A DNA stretch of 64,000 nucleotides from Sorghum bicolor (GCF_000003195.3 NC_012878.2:15927262-15991261), one strand, 5' to 3'; positions 1 to 10,104 are shown, counted from the first letter of the stretch. Notes: generated by a model from the sequence alone, not told the origin. Made by a program: numbers and translations.

Positions 1-105
1 TTATGCAGGAACAACAAATTCAAGACATTATTTGACAAAGCCAACATCAGAATCATCAAGAGGAGATCGAGGGGACAACAGGTGACACCCTGGGCCCACA
101 GGGAG

Positions 106-224
106 GGGGTCGCCCGACCCCTCTTTGGTGGGACCCAGGTGTGCCACCTAGTCCACCGACATAAGGGACCCCTGTGGACACTGCTGGTGGGCCCAGAGGC
201 CCAGAAGTGGGGTCGCCCGACCCC
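106..224. promoter_or_regulatory. Paired 16-bp palindromes, 103 bp apart (A LTR)
   Basis: GGGGTCGCCCGACCCC occurs at 106-121 and again at 209-224. The same pair is at 7743/7846 and 61909/62012 in the other A LTRs, always at 103-bp start-to-start spacing. A related perfect palindrome pair recurs with the same spacing in the accessory-gene promoter (3898/4001 and 4402/4505). I infer a regulatory element; no known factor is recognised. Confidence 0.6.
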
Positions 225-406
225 GCATCAAAGGCGGTTCCAGGGTCGGTGGCCTCCCACCGACCTTCCCCACATGTCCCACATGTTGATTTGCCCCTGC
301 CGTTGATCAAATGGCGGTTGTGAGGTCGGTTTGATCCAAGGGTGGAGAGAAGATGTCACGCGGATCGATGACGTGGCGATGGAGTAACCCCTACTCCATC
401 TCCCTC

Positions 407-413
407 TATAAAA
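407..413 (+). promoter_or_regulatory. TATA box of the A1 LTR promoter
   Basis: TATAAAA lies in the context CTCTATAAAAGGCAGCC. The same box is at 8044-8050 in the 3' LTR and 62210-62216 in A2. It lies 183 bp downstream of the second palindrome of the pair, so transcription should start near 435-445. Confidence 0.75.
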
Positions 414-1465
414 GGCAGCCTCCATCCTTCATTTCAAGTGTGCAATTCCAAGGCCAAGTGCATTACAAGTTCCAAGCATACAAGTAGAGTAGTAGTTAGT
501 CTAGAGTGGGAGTTAGAGTCGAGTCGAGCGAAGCTCGGGGTCTCCAGAGTCGTCTTCTGGAGAGTCTGGTATAGCTCTTGTACCTTTCTACTTTTGTAAG
601 ACTTTCCTTTTATTAATATATTATTCTTACTTTACTTTACTGAGTTCTTACTTAGTGCAAGTCTTTTAGTCTTGTTGTGCATTTACTTTAGTAATATAGT
701 TGTCTTAGTGAAGTTAGTGACCTGTAACCACTCCTGTGTGTGCATCATCGTCCTATCTTGTATAGGAGCTCTAGCTAGCTGCAACTAGTTAGCGTTGTAG
801 GATTAAGTGTGAGCGTGGTGCTCATACTTAAGATTACCTTTGATTACCGCTGGCTTGAACGGAAAGTAGGAGCGCACTCCCTAGTAGGTGACAGATCGTG
901 GGCGGCATTAGGTTCTCCTCACGTACAGGCTAGTTCTTAAAAGGTAAGGCGTCCATAAGCCCAATAGTCGCTTTCGGTAAGGGGTTAGGTGAAAAACCTT
1001 CTAAGCGTCTTACCAGTGCGGCTATCCCTCGCACACAGTTAGTAAGGCTCTAGCGTAGTTAAGGCAATTATCTATTAAAGTAAGTCACAGAAGTCAAGTT
1101 AGATATATAGGAGTCCTTTACTCACTCGTTGTCCTCCCACCTAGCTAACTCTACCATTTACCTTTAGCATAGGACCTTGGATTCACCACTACCCTTCCTA
1201 TTCGTTATTTACCACCCTTATTCACTAGTTGATACTAGATAACTCAAGGAATCTCATTCCCCTTTTTGTTAAACACACTTAGCCGCTTTCCCTTGGGAAA
1301 ATATAAATTACGATACCTTGGAATACTCCTTGGTGAAGTGCTACAGCGGTACATTCTGTGCGCTTGCGGAATTATCCAATAGTAAATAGAGTTACCCTAC
1401 CAGGGCACTTCTGGCGCCGTCACTGATATCCGGTGGTTGCGTTAAGAAGTGTCAACAAGCATTTC

Positions 1466-1482
1466 TGGCACCGTTGCCGGGG
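1466..1482 (+). other. A1 primer binding site (tRNA-Asp type)
   Basis: TGGCACCGTTGCCGGGG lies 8 nt after the LTR end. It complements the 3' end of plant tRNA-Asp (ending CCCCGGCAACGGCGCCA) with one mismatch at the fifth base. A2 carries the perfect version at 63272-63288. Confidence 0.85.
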
Positions 1483-1600
1483 AGAGCGTCTGTCTAAGAG
1501 TTTTAACAAAAAGAGAATCCAGAGTTTGGTAGTTATCAAGTAGTGATAGGGATAACCCATCACTTGTCTTGTCTTCCTTTATTGTGAAGCCTGACAGTGT

Positions 1601-3664
1601 ATGAGCGGTTTCCAATTGCCGTCAAACTTCGTTGAAGATCCTGAGCAACTGTTGAGGAGAACTAGACGTCGTCAAGTTCCACCTCAAAGGTTCATCTCGA
1701 ACCTGAATCCGTTAGAGGAAGGAGTATCTGCACCGGTTATCAAAGAAGCTATGGCCCAGAAGACCATCTCTGAGTACTCTGCGCCGTCGGTTGACAATGT
1801 TGCCACGGGTCCGCAGCTTAACTTGGGGGATGCGACTTTTGAGTTGAAGCATGCGCTTATCAATATGGTGCAAGCTAATCCCTTCTGTGGAAAGCCACAC
1901 GAGGATGCCAATACCCATCTCCAACACTTCTTGGAGGTGTGCGGCACCTTCACCATCAAGAATGTCGCCGCAGACGCCATCCGTCTTCGCCTCTTCCCAT
2001 TCTCGTTATTGGGGAAGGCGAAGCAATGGTTCTACGCCAACAAGGGTGAAGTGACCACGTGGGAGAGGTGCGCCAATGCATTTCTCAAGAAGTTCTTTCC
2101 GATGGGCAAGACCAGCGCCCTTCGTGGAAAGATTTCCAGCTTCCAACAGCAAGCAGATGAGACGATTCCCGAAGCATGGGAACGTCTGCAGGAGTACATT
2201 CGCGCCTGTCCTCATCATGGGATAGAGGAGTGGCTCCTAATCCAAGGTTTCTACCATGGCCTGACCGGTTTGGCCCGTAGTCACCTTGATGCTGCCGCTG
2301 GAGGAGCATTCTTGCAACACAATGTCAAGGATGCCAAGGACCTCATTGAAAAGATGGTTATAAACCAAGGATGGAATGAGGAACGCCTCCAACCCAAGAG
2401 AAGAGGTGTCCATGCCTTGAATGAGGTGGACATGCTCTCTGCTAAGATGGACCTCTTAATGAAGAAGATGGAAGAAAGTTCCAAGCAAGAGACCATTCAA
2501 CCTTACGCCACTGCACGGGCCATTGAATCTGATTCATGGTGCGAAGTGTGCGGAGGAGATGATCATTCGGGAAACAATTGTCCCGAAACAAAGGAGGAAG
2601 TGAGCTTCATCAACAACAACAACAATGGGTACCGGCCCCAACAACAGCAATGGAACTCGCGCCCCTTCTACCAAGGTAATCAAGGTAATGGTTACAATCA
2701 AAATTTCAATAATTCTTTTGGTAACCAACCTTCTCTTAGAGATCTTGTCTTAGGCCAATCTAAAATCAATGATAGCATTAACAAGAAAATGATGGCTAAT
2801 GACAAGATCCTTGAAAACTTAAGTGAAAAGTTGGATAGCTTTAACTCTGCTATGAAAAATCAGTTGAGCTTTAACAAAATGCTAGAAACACAATTAGCTC
2901 AATTAGCAGCAGCTGTCCCATCCTTCGAGCAAGGTAAGATCCCAGGGAAACCTGAGGTCCCAATTGAAGGAGTTAAACTAGTTACTACGAGGTTCGGTAA
3001 GCCTCCGGTACAATCCAACTGGAGCTATCTTCTGGATTCGCCCTTCATCACCAAGAAGGACGACCTAGGCCTGCCGACCATCACCTGTGAGATCGGACCG
3101 CAAATCTTCCACAACGCCTTCTGCGACCTTGGATCGGGTGTCAACATCATGGCCAAGGTATCTTATGATAATTTGCTAGGGGGGCCTTTGCACCCCACAT
3201 TTGTTCGTTTGCAGATGGCAGATCAGACGATCAGGTTCCCTGAGCGGTTGGCAAGGGACATACTGGTAAAAGTTCAAGACGACTACGTCCCTGCCGACTT
3301 CATCATTCTAGATATGGGATCCAATAATGATGTCTCGATCATCTTGGGAAGGCCATTCCTCAACACGGTCAATGCAGTCATCTATGTGGGGTCCGGCCAG
3401 ATTCACCTCCAATTCCCAGGATGGAAGGTAAAATGTCCATTCAATGGTTATAAAGCTAACATGCAGGTGAAGGACAAAGAACCTCCGACTAAGCCTCGCC
3501 ACCTCCGATGCCGAAGGGACAAGAGAGGTAAGTCGGCCAAAAGGGCCGAAAAGAAAGAAGAGGAACCCGCTGAACCAAAAATCAATACCAAGCAAGTATG
3601 GCGGGAGAAAGAGGTGCAATCAAGGTCCACGTCTCCGGGACCATCTGATGCACCCGAAGGATGA
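1601..3664 (+). CDS. A1 gag-protease polyprotein
   Basis: This 687-residue ORF is the structural polyprotein of the element. Residues about 80-280 match the retrotransposon gag (capsid) core of the Athila/Tat type, for example FPFSLLGKAKQWFYANKGE. A CX2CX4HX4C zinc knuckle (CEVCGGDDHSGNNC) is near residue 313, followed by an Asn/Gln-rich stretch. A retropepsin domain follows, with active-site region FCDLGSGVNIM near 507 and ILGRPFL near 581. The usual D-T/S-G triad reads D-L-G here, so protease activity is uncertain. The basic C-terminus ends without any RT domain. The ATG at 1601 follows the primer site by 118 bp and is conserved in A2 (63407). The ORF is intact, which suggests recent mobility by trans-complementation. 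Confidence 0.88.
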   Translation: MSGFQLPSNFVEDPEQLLRRTRRRQVPPQRFISNLNPLEEGVSAPVIKEAMAQKTISEYSAPSVDNVATGPQLNLGDATFELKHALINMVQANPFCGKPHEDANTHLQHFLEVCGTFTIKNVAADAIRLRLFPFSLLGKAKQWFYANKGEVTTWERCANAFLKKFFPMGKTSALRGKISSFQQQADETIPEAWERLQEYIRACPHHGIEEWLLIQGFYHGLTGLARSHLDAAAGGAFLQHNVKDAKDLIEKMVINQGWNEERLQPKRRGVHALNEVDMLSAKMDLLMKKMEESSKQETIQPYATARAIESDSWCEVCGGDDHSGNNCPETKEEVSFINNNNNGYRPQQQQWNSRPFYQGNQGNGYNQNFNNSFGNQPSLRDLVLGQSKINDSINKKMMANDKILENLSEKLDSFNSAMKNQLSFNKMLETQLAQLAAAVPSFEQGKIPGKPEVPIEGVKLVTTRFGKPPVQSNWSYLLDSPFITKKDDLGLPTITCEIGPQIFHNAFCDLGSGVNIMAKVSYDNLLGGPLHPTFVRLQMADQTIRFPERLARDILVKVQDDYVPADFIILDMGSNNDVSIILGRPFLNTVNAVIYVGSGQIHLQFPGWKVKCPFNGYKANMQVKDKEPPTKPRHLRCRRDKRGKSAKRAEKKEEEPAEPKINTKQVWREKEVQSRSTSPGPSDAPEG

Positions 3665-4758
3665 ACAAGATGGAGAGGTCCTGCTCTACGGACCTAAAAC
3701 ATGGAGCCCTTACTGATAAGGTAAATCAGTAGTTATCCCATATTTATTTTCTGCATTTCAATTTCTACTATTCACTTTTCAATTGCATTCTTACTTTGAA
3801 TTTTGCATATCTTATTTCGACAAAATGTTTAGCCATAATAAATAAAATCTTGAGAATAACTTGTCATAAAAATTTGAGCTGTTGGAGCTCCCAAAGGGGG
3901 GTCGCCCGACCCCACCTTGGGGCCCACTTCACCACATTTCAACCTTGCTAGTCATAGAGGTTCCAACCCAGCACTTGGATGCTCTGGGAGCTCCAATGTG
4001 GGGGTCGGCCGACCCCCGTATTGGCCCCACTTGCCTCCTGCTGGCCACCATTTGAATCACAATGGAGTCCTATGCTTGTAACACTAGCTAAAGTTTGAAA
4101 AAGAGTGGTCCCTTGATCCTTTACTTTAGTCATAAGATGCTCCTTTCATCTTTGATTCTTTTGGGACCACTCCACTAGCTTAAATTCTGCAAAGTGGTCA
4201 CCTAGGCATGCTTGAGTGCTCCCATGGTCCATAGGAATCACTTTAGACATGTCTCCACTTTTGCCATTCATCTTTTACCTTTCACAAAGCACTAAAACAG
4301 GGAATCTCAGAAACAATTTGAAAACTTTTGGTCCACACCTAGCCTTTACTTTTCCGGACAATCAATGACACAATGTTTAAAGTGGAGGAGGGGCTAGGAT
4401 GGGGGTCGGCCGACCCCCATTTTGGACCATCTCTGCAAAATCTTGAAAGCATGCAGAATGGTTCCCTGTATAAAGCTAAACTCAAATTCAAAGTGCTTCT
4501 AGGGGGGGTCGGCCGACCCCTATATTGTGGGTCCACTACTTGCCCTTCTCCCCCTATAAATACCACAGCATTGTGAGCTCAACTCCACACCCAAAACCAC
4601 CAGAACCATTTCGAGCTCACAATCCTTTCTCTTCTCTCTTTGTTACAAGCCATTTCTCAAGTTTAGTTTAGAAATAGTCATCAAAACAAAAACCCAAAAA
4701 GATTCCCCTTGCATAGTAGTAGTAGTAGGAGCTTGGTTTGCCTCACTTGTGTAGGAGG
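3665..4758 (+). promoter_or_regulatory. A1 intergenic region and accessory-gene promoter
   Basis: About 1.1 kb without convincing coding. It contains two pairs of GC-rich palindromes: 3898-3913 with 4001-4016, and 4402-4417 with 4505-4520. Each pair is 103 bp apart start to start, but the 87-bp spacers are not visibly alike. A TATA box follows at 4555-4562, then a leader of about 170 bp rich in CT and CAA. The arrangement repeats the LTR promoter (palindrome pair, then TATA) and points to independent transcription of the downstream ORF. Confidence 0.65.
4555..4562 (+). promoter_or_regulatory. TATA box of the A1 accessory gene
   Basis: TATAAATA lies in the context CCCCTATAAATACCACAG, 35 bp after the last palindrome and about 197 bp before the ATG at 4759. 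It is internal to the retrotransposon and so separate from the LTR promoter. Confidence 0.65.
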
Positions 4759-5754
4759 ATGAAGAAGCATATCTTCGGCAAGTTCAAGAAAGCAAAGGGT
4801 GAGAGCTCTTCTCAAGGCTCTCACCATGCTCATGGAAGGGAGGAAGAAGAAGGTTACCATGGGATGGTACCCTACGAGCCTCCATCAAGGATGAGAGAGC
4901 CCGAGAGCGGCCTCATGTTAAGCCAAGAAGAGTTGCAAAGGTACTACATCATCCGAGAGGGTCTCTTCCTACACACTAGCATCATCGATCCGGACCTTTT
5001 GGCCCGCACAGGTATGGATGTTGAATTCGATAAGGTGTTTAGAGCAATTGGTTGGAGTAGTTTTTGGCAAGTGCCTGAATTTGGAAAAGAATTGCTTGCT
5101 AAGGAATTTCTATGCACCCTAAAACTCACAAATAATGGAATATCTTTTCGCATGTGTGAGCAAGAACATCAATTAAATTGGAGTTTGCTAAACACTGCTT
5201 TAGGGTGTGAACATGAATGTGAACTTGATCTAGATCATGCCACTAGAATGTTCGATAAATTTAGATTCTGGAAAGCAATTTCTGGCTCTAATGATTGTTC
5301 AAATCCTACTCCCATTGAAATCCATAATCCAACCTTGCGCTTTCTTCACTTCTGGATCATGTGCACTCTATATCCTGGCATGGGAACTGATACTTTAATT
5401 GATGATGAACTTAAAATTCTCTATGCCATGGTTAGTAAAATCAAGGTCTCCCCTGTGAAACTGCTAGTGAACTATTGGCTTAACTCTATTGAGTATGGGA
5501 AGCCCATCTATTTCACATCCTTTATTACTCGAATAGCCGATACTTTTGGATTACTTGAATCACATTATTTTGAAGACATTGGCTATGTTAGAGGAGTGGT
5601 AGATGAGAACTTCTTTATCAATGCTAACATGCTCATAAGAGATCCAAATGGTGAACTTAAAATGATTTATCCGGGCTATACAACCAAAATTCCTCTCCCA
5701 TGTGCGAGGCGCCGGTTGTATGGGGTCCGCACACTTACCATTAGACTAGCCTGA
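4759..5754 (+). CDS. A1 accessory ORF, ATHILA ORF-1 / putative plant transposon protein-like
   Basis: About 331 residues from the ATG at 4759 (an upstream in-frame TTG at 4738 is less likely). The N-terminus is short, basic and Ser/His/Glu-rich (KKHIFGKFKKAKG). The body resembles the ORF carried by Athila-type elements and annotated in plants as ATHILA ORF-1 or putative plant transposon protein: a segment like FDKVFRAIGWSSFWQVP, then LAKEFLCTLKL, then a W-x-L-LN-TALG motif and an FWKAISGS motif. The biochemical role of the family is unknown. Translation meets TGA at 5752-5754, but the same frame stays open to 6114, so this copy is probably prematurely terminated. Its own TATA box lies upstream. 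Confidence 0.7.
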   Translation: MKKHIFGKFKKAKGESSSQGSHHAHGREEEEGYHGMVPYEPPSRMREPESGLMLSQEELQRYYIIREGLFLHTSIIDPDLLARTGMDVEFDKVFRAIGWSSFWQVPEFGKELLAKEFLCTLKLTNNGISFRMCEQEHQLNWSLLNTALGCEHECELDLDHATRMFDKFRFWKAISGSNDCSNPTPIEIHNPTLRFLHFWIMCTLYPGMGTDTLIDDELKILYAMVSKIKVSPVKLLVNYWLNSIEYGKPIYFTSFITRIADTFGLLESHYFEDIGYVRGVVDENFFINANMLIRDPNGELKMIYPGYTTKIPLPCARRRLYGVRTLTIRLA

Positions 5755-6114
5755 GTGGCAAGTCCAGATGTTGCAGGGACACGCAGGGTGACAAGAAGGA
5801 TGATGCAAGCCGCCCAGATGGAGCAAGGAGGATCCTCGCACCATGACGTTGAAGAGGGCGATGAAGCGATGTCAGTGGATGCTTCAGACTCCATGGGTCT
5901 ACCTCCACAACGCACTCCACGCCCAAGGGACAGGGCTAGGCGTCACCAGCCCACAGGTATGGACAGTCTCATTAATGACATGGGCGAATTGCAGATTGGG
6001 CAAGAAGCAACATTGCAACTGGCGTTACAAAACGGCCAACATATCCGACGTGTGCGAGAGGAAGACGCACAACGCTGGGCTGGATGGTACCAAAATTTCC
6101 CGCCACCACAGTGA
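5755..6114 (+). pseudogene. A1 accessory ORF, C-terminal part after an in-frame TGA
   Basis: 119 codons in the same frame as the preceding ORF, directly after the TGA. It includes basic VTRRMMQAAQ and acidic DVEEGDEAMSVD stretches and a possible helical segment (GELQIGQEATLQLALQNGQ). The natural protein was probably about 450 residues ending at 6114. Readthrough of the TGA is possible but the context is not a known leaky one. Confidence 0.55.
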
Positions 6115-7512
6115 GCGAAGATCTAGCTTGGGGGAGATCCTCTCCCCCACTAAGGTAAGTATTCTATCCTATTTATTTTCATGCATTTTATCATTCTTAC
6201 TTAAAAAAAAATATAAATATTTATTAGCATTTCCCTTTAGCATATATGCTTCATGTATGTTTATATCCCTCATGGAAATTATGACTAGTTGCTTGTTAAT
6301 GTTTCTCTAGTGCCTAGTATACAACTTAGTATTTCTCTAAGTATGGATCACTTAGCTCACTTAAACTGCCATGAACCTAAAAACTTTGTGGGTTGCAAGT
6401 GCTAGAACTAAGTCTAAGTTGTTGTGGGACATGAGATAGTAAGACAAGAGCTACTATAATATTTTTCTAAGCATGCATGATTATCAGAGATTTATTCTTA
6501 AAATGATCAAAACCTTAATTGTTCCTCAATGGTGATGAATTCCTACCATAGCCATATCTACTTTACATAATTGCAACCTTTCCACATAAGCTATTTGCTT
6601 TGTGTTGAGTGTCGTCAAGTCTTGTTGACCCTTGTTAAGAGACTTTTCATGCTCCTAAGATCAAGATCACGTACACACCACATATATATATGCTGCTTCT
6701 ACACTGGAAGTACGCAACCACATGTATTTCGCATCCACTAAATAGGTTGCTCCATACTCTAAATGTTAGAACATCTCTCTAAGCATTATTTGGTAAATGA
6801 GACATCAAAAGGCTAGGCAAAATGAAATAAAAAGATGGACATGTGCAAGTCCACAGAAAAAGAAAATTGAGCACATGAAAGCTCATATATATATATATAA
6901 AAAAAGAGAAGAAAAAAAATGCTAGCCATGTCTCAATACATAGAGAGTCTATCAAATAAAGGAGCAACCTAGTCCACCATATATCACACTTGCACATCTT
7001 GATCTGGGAGTATGACACTTCTTTTCAAGGATCCGAGCTTTGACTTCGCAATACATGCAAAGTAAGTATGCTATCTCCTTTCATCCCTACCTTGAACTCC
7101 ACATAAGCCTTTTAGAAATAGGATGAAATAGAGAAGGCAACTCTTACCATATGCCTTGGTGAGGAATCATACACCATTTGAGTGACATGAGAGAACCATA
7201 AGAGGAACATTTAAGCTTTCTTTTGAAAATATCACAAAACCTCTGATATGAAACTTGCTAAGAATGAGAAAGTTAGTGCTCAAGTCAAACTGTTCTGTCT
7301 CTCAACCACCTAAGACAAAGGAAAAGCCATAAGCCCCATAAGGGACTAAGGTAATAGGGGTAAGTTTACATAGCTAAATTTTTCATGCAAAGAGAAGAAC
7401 TTTGTTGTACACATGGTACTCTTGAAATGTGAACATAGTAACAATACCTGATCCACCGAGGCTAAGTTTGATTGTTTGCTCGGGACGAGCAAAGGTTAAG
7501 CTTGGGGGATCT
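6115..7512 (+). other. A1 3' non-coding region and polypurine tract
   Basis: About 1.4 kb without a supported gene. It is A/T-rich, with a TA microsatellite at 6884-6899 and a run of A after it. It ends in a purine-rich tract (AAGCTTGGGGGATCT, about 7498-7512) directly before the 3' LTR, as expected for plus-strand priming. A similar GTATGGGGG tract precedes the F 3' LTR. Confidence 0.7.
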
Positions 7513-9098
7513 TGTTGACGGTGGATATACCATAGAAATCCACATACAAAACACCGTCAACATGCCTCGGTTGCAAGGGGAAACGACATGACATGAACAT
7601 ATTTTATCCATAACTAGTTCCACTTGTACTCTTAGCTTGTTTATGCAGGAACAACAAATTCAAGACATTATTTGACAAAGCCAACATCAGAATCAAGAGG
7701 AGATCGAGGGGACAACAGGTGACACCCTGGGCCTACAGGGAGGGGGTCGCCCGACCCCTCTTTGGTGGGACCCAGGTGTGCCACCTAGTCCACCGACATA
7801 AGGGACCCCTGTGGACACTGCTGGTGGGCCCAGAGGCCCAGAAGTGGGGTCGCCCGACCCCACATCAAAGGCGGTTCCAGGGTCGGTGGCCTCCCACCGA
7901 CCTTCCCCACATGTCCCACATGTTGATTTGCCCCTGCCGTTGATCAAATGGCGGTTGTGAGGTCGGTTTGATCCAAGGGTGGAGAGAAGATGTCACGCGG
8001 ATCGATGACGTGGCGATGGAGTAACCCCTACTCCATCTCCCTCTATAAAAGGCAGCCTCCATCCTTCATTTCAAGTGTGCAATTCCAAGGCCAAGTGCAT
8101 TACAAGTTCCAAGCATACAAGTAGAGTAGTAGTTAGTCTAGAGTGGGAGTTAGAGTCGAGTCGAGCGAAGCTCGGGGTCTCCGGAGTCGTCTTCTGGAGA
8201 GTCTGGTATAGCTCTTGTACCTTTCTACTTTTGTAAGACTTTCCTTTTATTAATATATTATTCTTACTTTACTTTACTGAGTTCTTACTTAGTGCAAGTC
8301 TTTTAGTCTTGTTGTGCATTTACTTTAGTAATATAGTTGTCTTAGTGAAGTTAGTGACCTGTAACCACTCCTGTGTGTGCATCATCATCCTATCTTGTAT
8401 AGGAGCTCTAGCTAGCTGCAACTAGTTAGCGTTGTAGGATTAAGTGTGAGCGTGGTGCTCATACTTAAGATTACCTTTGATTACCGCTGGCTTGAACGGA
8501 AAGTAGGAGCGCACTCCCTAGTAGGTGACAGATCGTGGGCGGCATTAGGTTCTCCTCACGTACAGGCTAGTTCTTAAAAGGTAAGGCGTCCATAAGCCCA
8601 ATAGTCGCTTTCGGTAAGGGGTTAGGTGAAAAACCTTCTAAGCGTCTTACCAGCTCGGCTATCCCTCGCACACAGTTAGTAAGGCTCTAGCGTAGTTAAG
8701 GCAATTATCTATTAAAGTAAGTCACAGAAGTCAAGTTAGATACATAGGAGTCCTTTACTCACTCGTTGTCCTCCCACCTAGCTAACTCTACCATTTACCT
8801 TTAGCATAGGACCTTGGATTCACCACTACCCTTCCTATTCGTTATTTACCACCCTTATTCACTAGTTGATACTAGATAACTCAAGGAATCTCATTTCCCT
8901 TTTTTTTTGTTAAACACACTTAGCCGCTTTCCCTTGGGAAAATATAAATTACGATACCTTGGAATACTCCTTGGTGAAGTGCTACAGCGGTACATTCTGT
9001 GCGCTTGCGGAATTATCCAATAGTAAATAGAGTTACCCTACCAGGGCACTTCTGGCGCCGTCGCCGATATCCGGTGGTTGCGTTAAGAAGTGTCAACA
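7513..9098 (+). repeat. A1 3' LTR (complete, 1586 bp)
   Basis: It begins TGTTGAC and ends GTCAACA, a 7-bp terminal inverted repeat. The first 50 bp also contain a perfect 11-bp inverted repeat, TGTTGACGGTG (7513-7523) with CACCGTCAACA (7552-7562). TATA is at 8044-8050 and paired palindromes are at 7743 and 7846. It is about 99% identical to the other A-family LTRs in this window. Confidence 0.93.
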
Positions 9099-9099
9099 G

Positions 9100-10104
9100 G
9101 CATCCAAGAAGAAGGCGCTTGCAAGCATTGCTATCAACAAGCCATCACTCTTCGACACTCCTTCATGCTTCATGGCCAAGGGCCACAAGGTACAATATGA
9201 TGAGAGTGAAAGTAAAAGTGAACATGAACATGATAGTGATAGTGATGATGAAAATGAATTCACTAATGAACAACTCATGGACATGCTAGAACAAGCCGAT
9301 TCACTTATTCAATCTAAAAACAAGAAGTGCAAAGAATTGACCAAGAAGTTAAAAGCTCTTGAGCAGTCCTTTGATGAGCTCAATGCTAATCATGAGAGGC
9401 TAGTGGAAGCCCATGAAAAGCTTAGCAAAGCTCACACCAAGCTTGAGAAAGCTCACTCCTTGTTGTTAGAAGAGAACAAGGAAAAGGTTGTTGTATCATG
9501 TGATGTGGGCACAACATGTGACTTAATTAAAAAATCACCCAACCCACCTATTGTTGTTGCCACTAACTCTTCTTGTAGGTCTTCATCCACCACCACCAAC
9601 TCTACCTCCACTTCTAGTGTTAGTGTCACTTGTGACACCTCACTAAAGTTTGAGAATGAGACTCTCAAGAGAGAGGTGGATGAGCTCACTCACGCCCTAG
9701 GCAAGGCCTATGGTGGTGAGGCCCGCTTGCTAAAATGCTTGGGTAGCCAAAGGTTTTCTCTCAACAAAGAGGGATTAGGCTATACCCCCAAGAAGGGCAA
9801 GAAAGCTTTTGCAACTCACAAGCCTAGCTTTGTGAAGAGCAATGGTCGGTATTGCAACAAATGCAAGCAAGTTGGGCACCTAGAGCTTAATTGCAACAAA
9901 ATTAACAAGAACAAGAAAATTGCTAATGTACCTTACATTCCTTTTGATTCTTGTTATGTGCTTACCAAGGGTGAGAAGGCTGTGCATGCTAAGTTTGTTG
10001 GTACACCAATTGTGGGTCCAGAGAAGAAGGCCATTTGGGTACCAAAAAGCTTAGTCACTAACCTCCAAGGACCCAAACAAGTATGGGTACCTAAGAAACA
10101 TTGA
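9100..10104 (+). CDS. C gag, N-terminally truncated by A1
   Basis: The frame is open from the A1 boundary (9100) through the internal Met at 9172 to TGA at 10102-10104. Residues before the Met (KKKALASIAINKPSLFDTP) read as normal SIRE-type gag, so the Met at 9172 is not the true start. After it come an acidic stretch, a coiled coil of about 70 residues (KCKELTKKLKALEQSFDELN), a Ser/Thr-rich linker and a CX2CX4HX4C knuckle (CNKCKQVGHLELNC) near codon 227 from that Met. The protein forms the virus-like particle. Two in-frame stops (TGA, TAG) separate it from pol. Confidence 0.8.
   Translation, partial: ASKKKALASIAINKPSLFDTPSCFMAKGHKVQYDESESKSEHEHDSDSDDENEFTNEQLMDMLEQADSLIQSKNKKCKELTKKLKALEQSFDELNANHERLVEAHEKLSKAHTKLEKAHSLLLEENKEKVVVSCDVGTTCDLIKKSPNPPIVVATNSSCRSSSTTTNSTSTSSVSVTCDTSLKFENETLKREVDELTHALGKAYGGEARLLKCLGSQRFSLNKEGLGYTPKKGKKAFATHKPSFVKSNGRYCNKCKQVGHLELNCNKINKNKKIANVPYIPFDSCYVLTKGEKAVHAKFVGTPIVGPEKKAIWVPKSLVTNLQGPKQVWVPKKH

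Larger units (their letters stand above)
1..1457 (+). repeat. A1 5' LTR (partial)
   Basis: The sequence aligns base for base with the complete LTRs at 7513-9098 and 61676-63263 and ends in GTCAACA, the inverse of the TGTTGAC at LTR starts. It holds paired GC palindromes at 106-121 and 209-224, an inverted repeat at 244-252/257-265 (GGTCGGTGG / CCACCGACC), and a TATA box at 407-413. Confidence 0.93.
1..9098 (+). mobile_element. Element A1: non-autonomous Athila-like gypsy retrotransposon (5' end cut by window)
   Basis: Two near-identical LTRs (1-1457 partial, 7513-9098) flank an internal region with a tRNA-Asp primer site, a gag-protease ORF and an accessory ORF. No reverse transcriptase, RNase H or integrase coding is visible between them, so the element must use enzymes made elsewhere. 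Base 1 matches base 130 of the 3' LTR, so about 129 bp lie left of the window. The LTR copies differ at about nine substitutions and two small indels by eye, indicating a young insertion. It interrupts the gag of copia element C; the right flank GGCAT (9099-9103) should be half of its target duplication. Confidence 0.88.

Noticed and set aside
56..425. Short ORFs on both strands in the A LTR, repeated at 7693-8062 and 61859-62228
   Set aside because: They are present in every LTR copy, overlap each other on both strands, change by indels (a 3-bp difference at 52) and span promoter palindromes. They reflect GC-rich LTR sequence, not genes.
9172..9172. Met at 9172 as the true start of the copia gag
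   Set aside because: The frame is open back to the A1 boundary with typical gag residues, so the start is lost to the left and this Met is internal.
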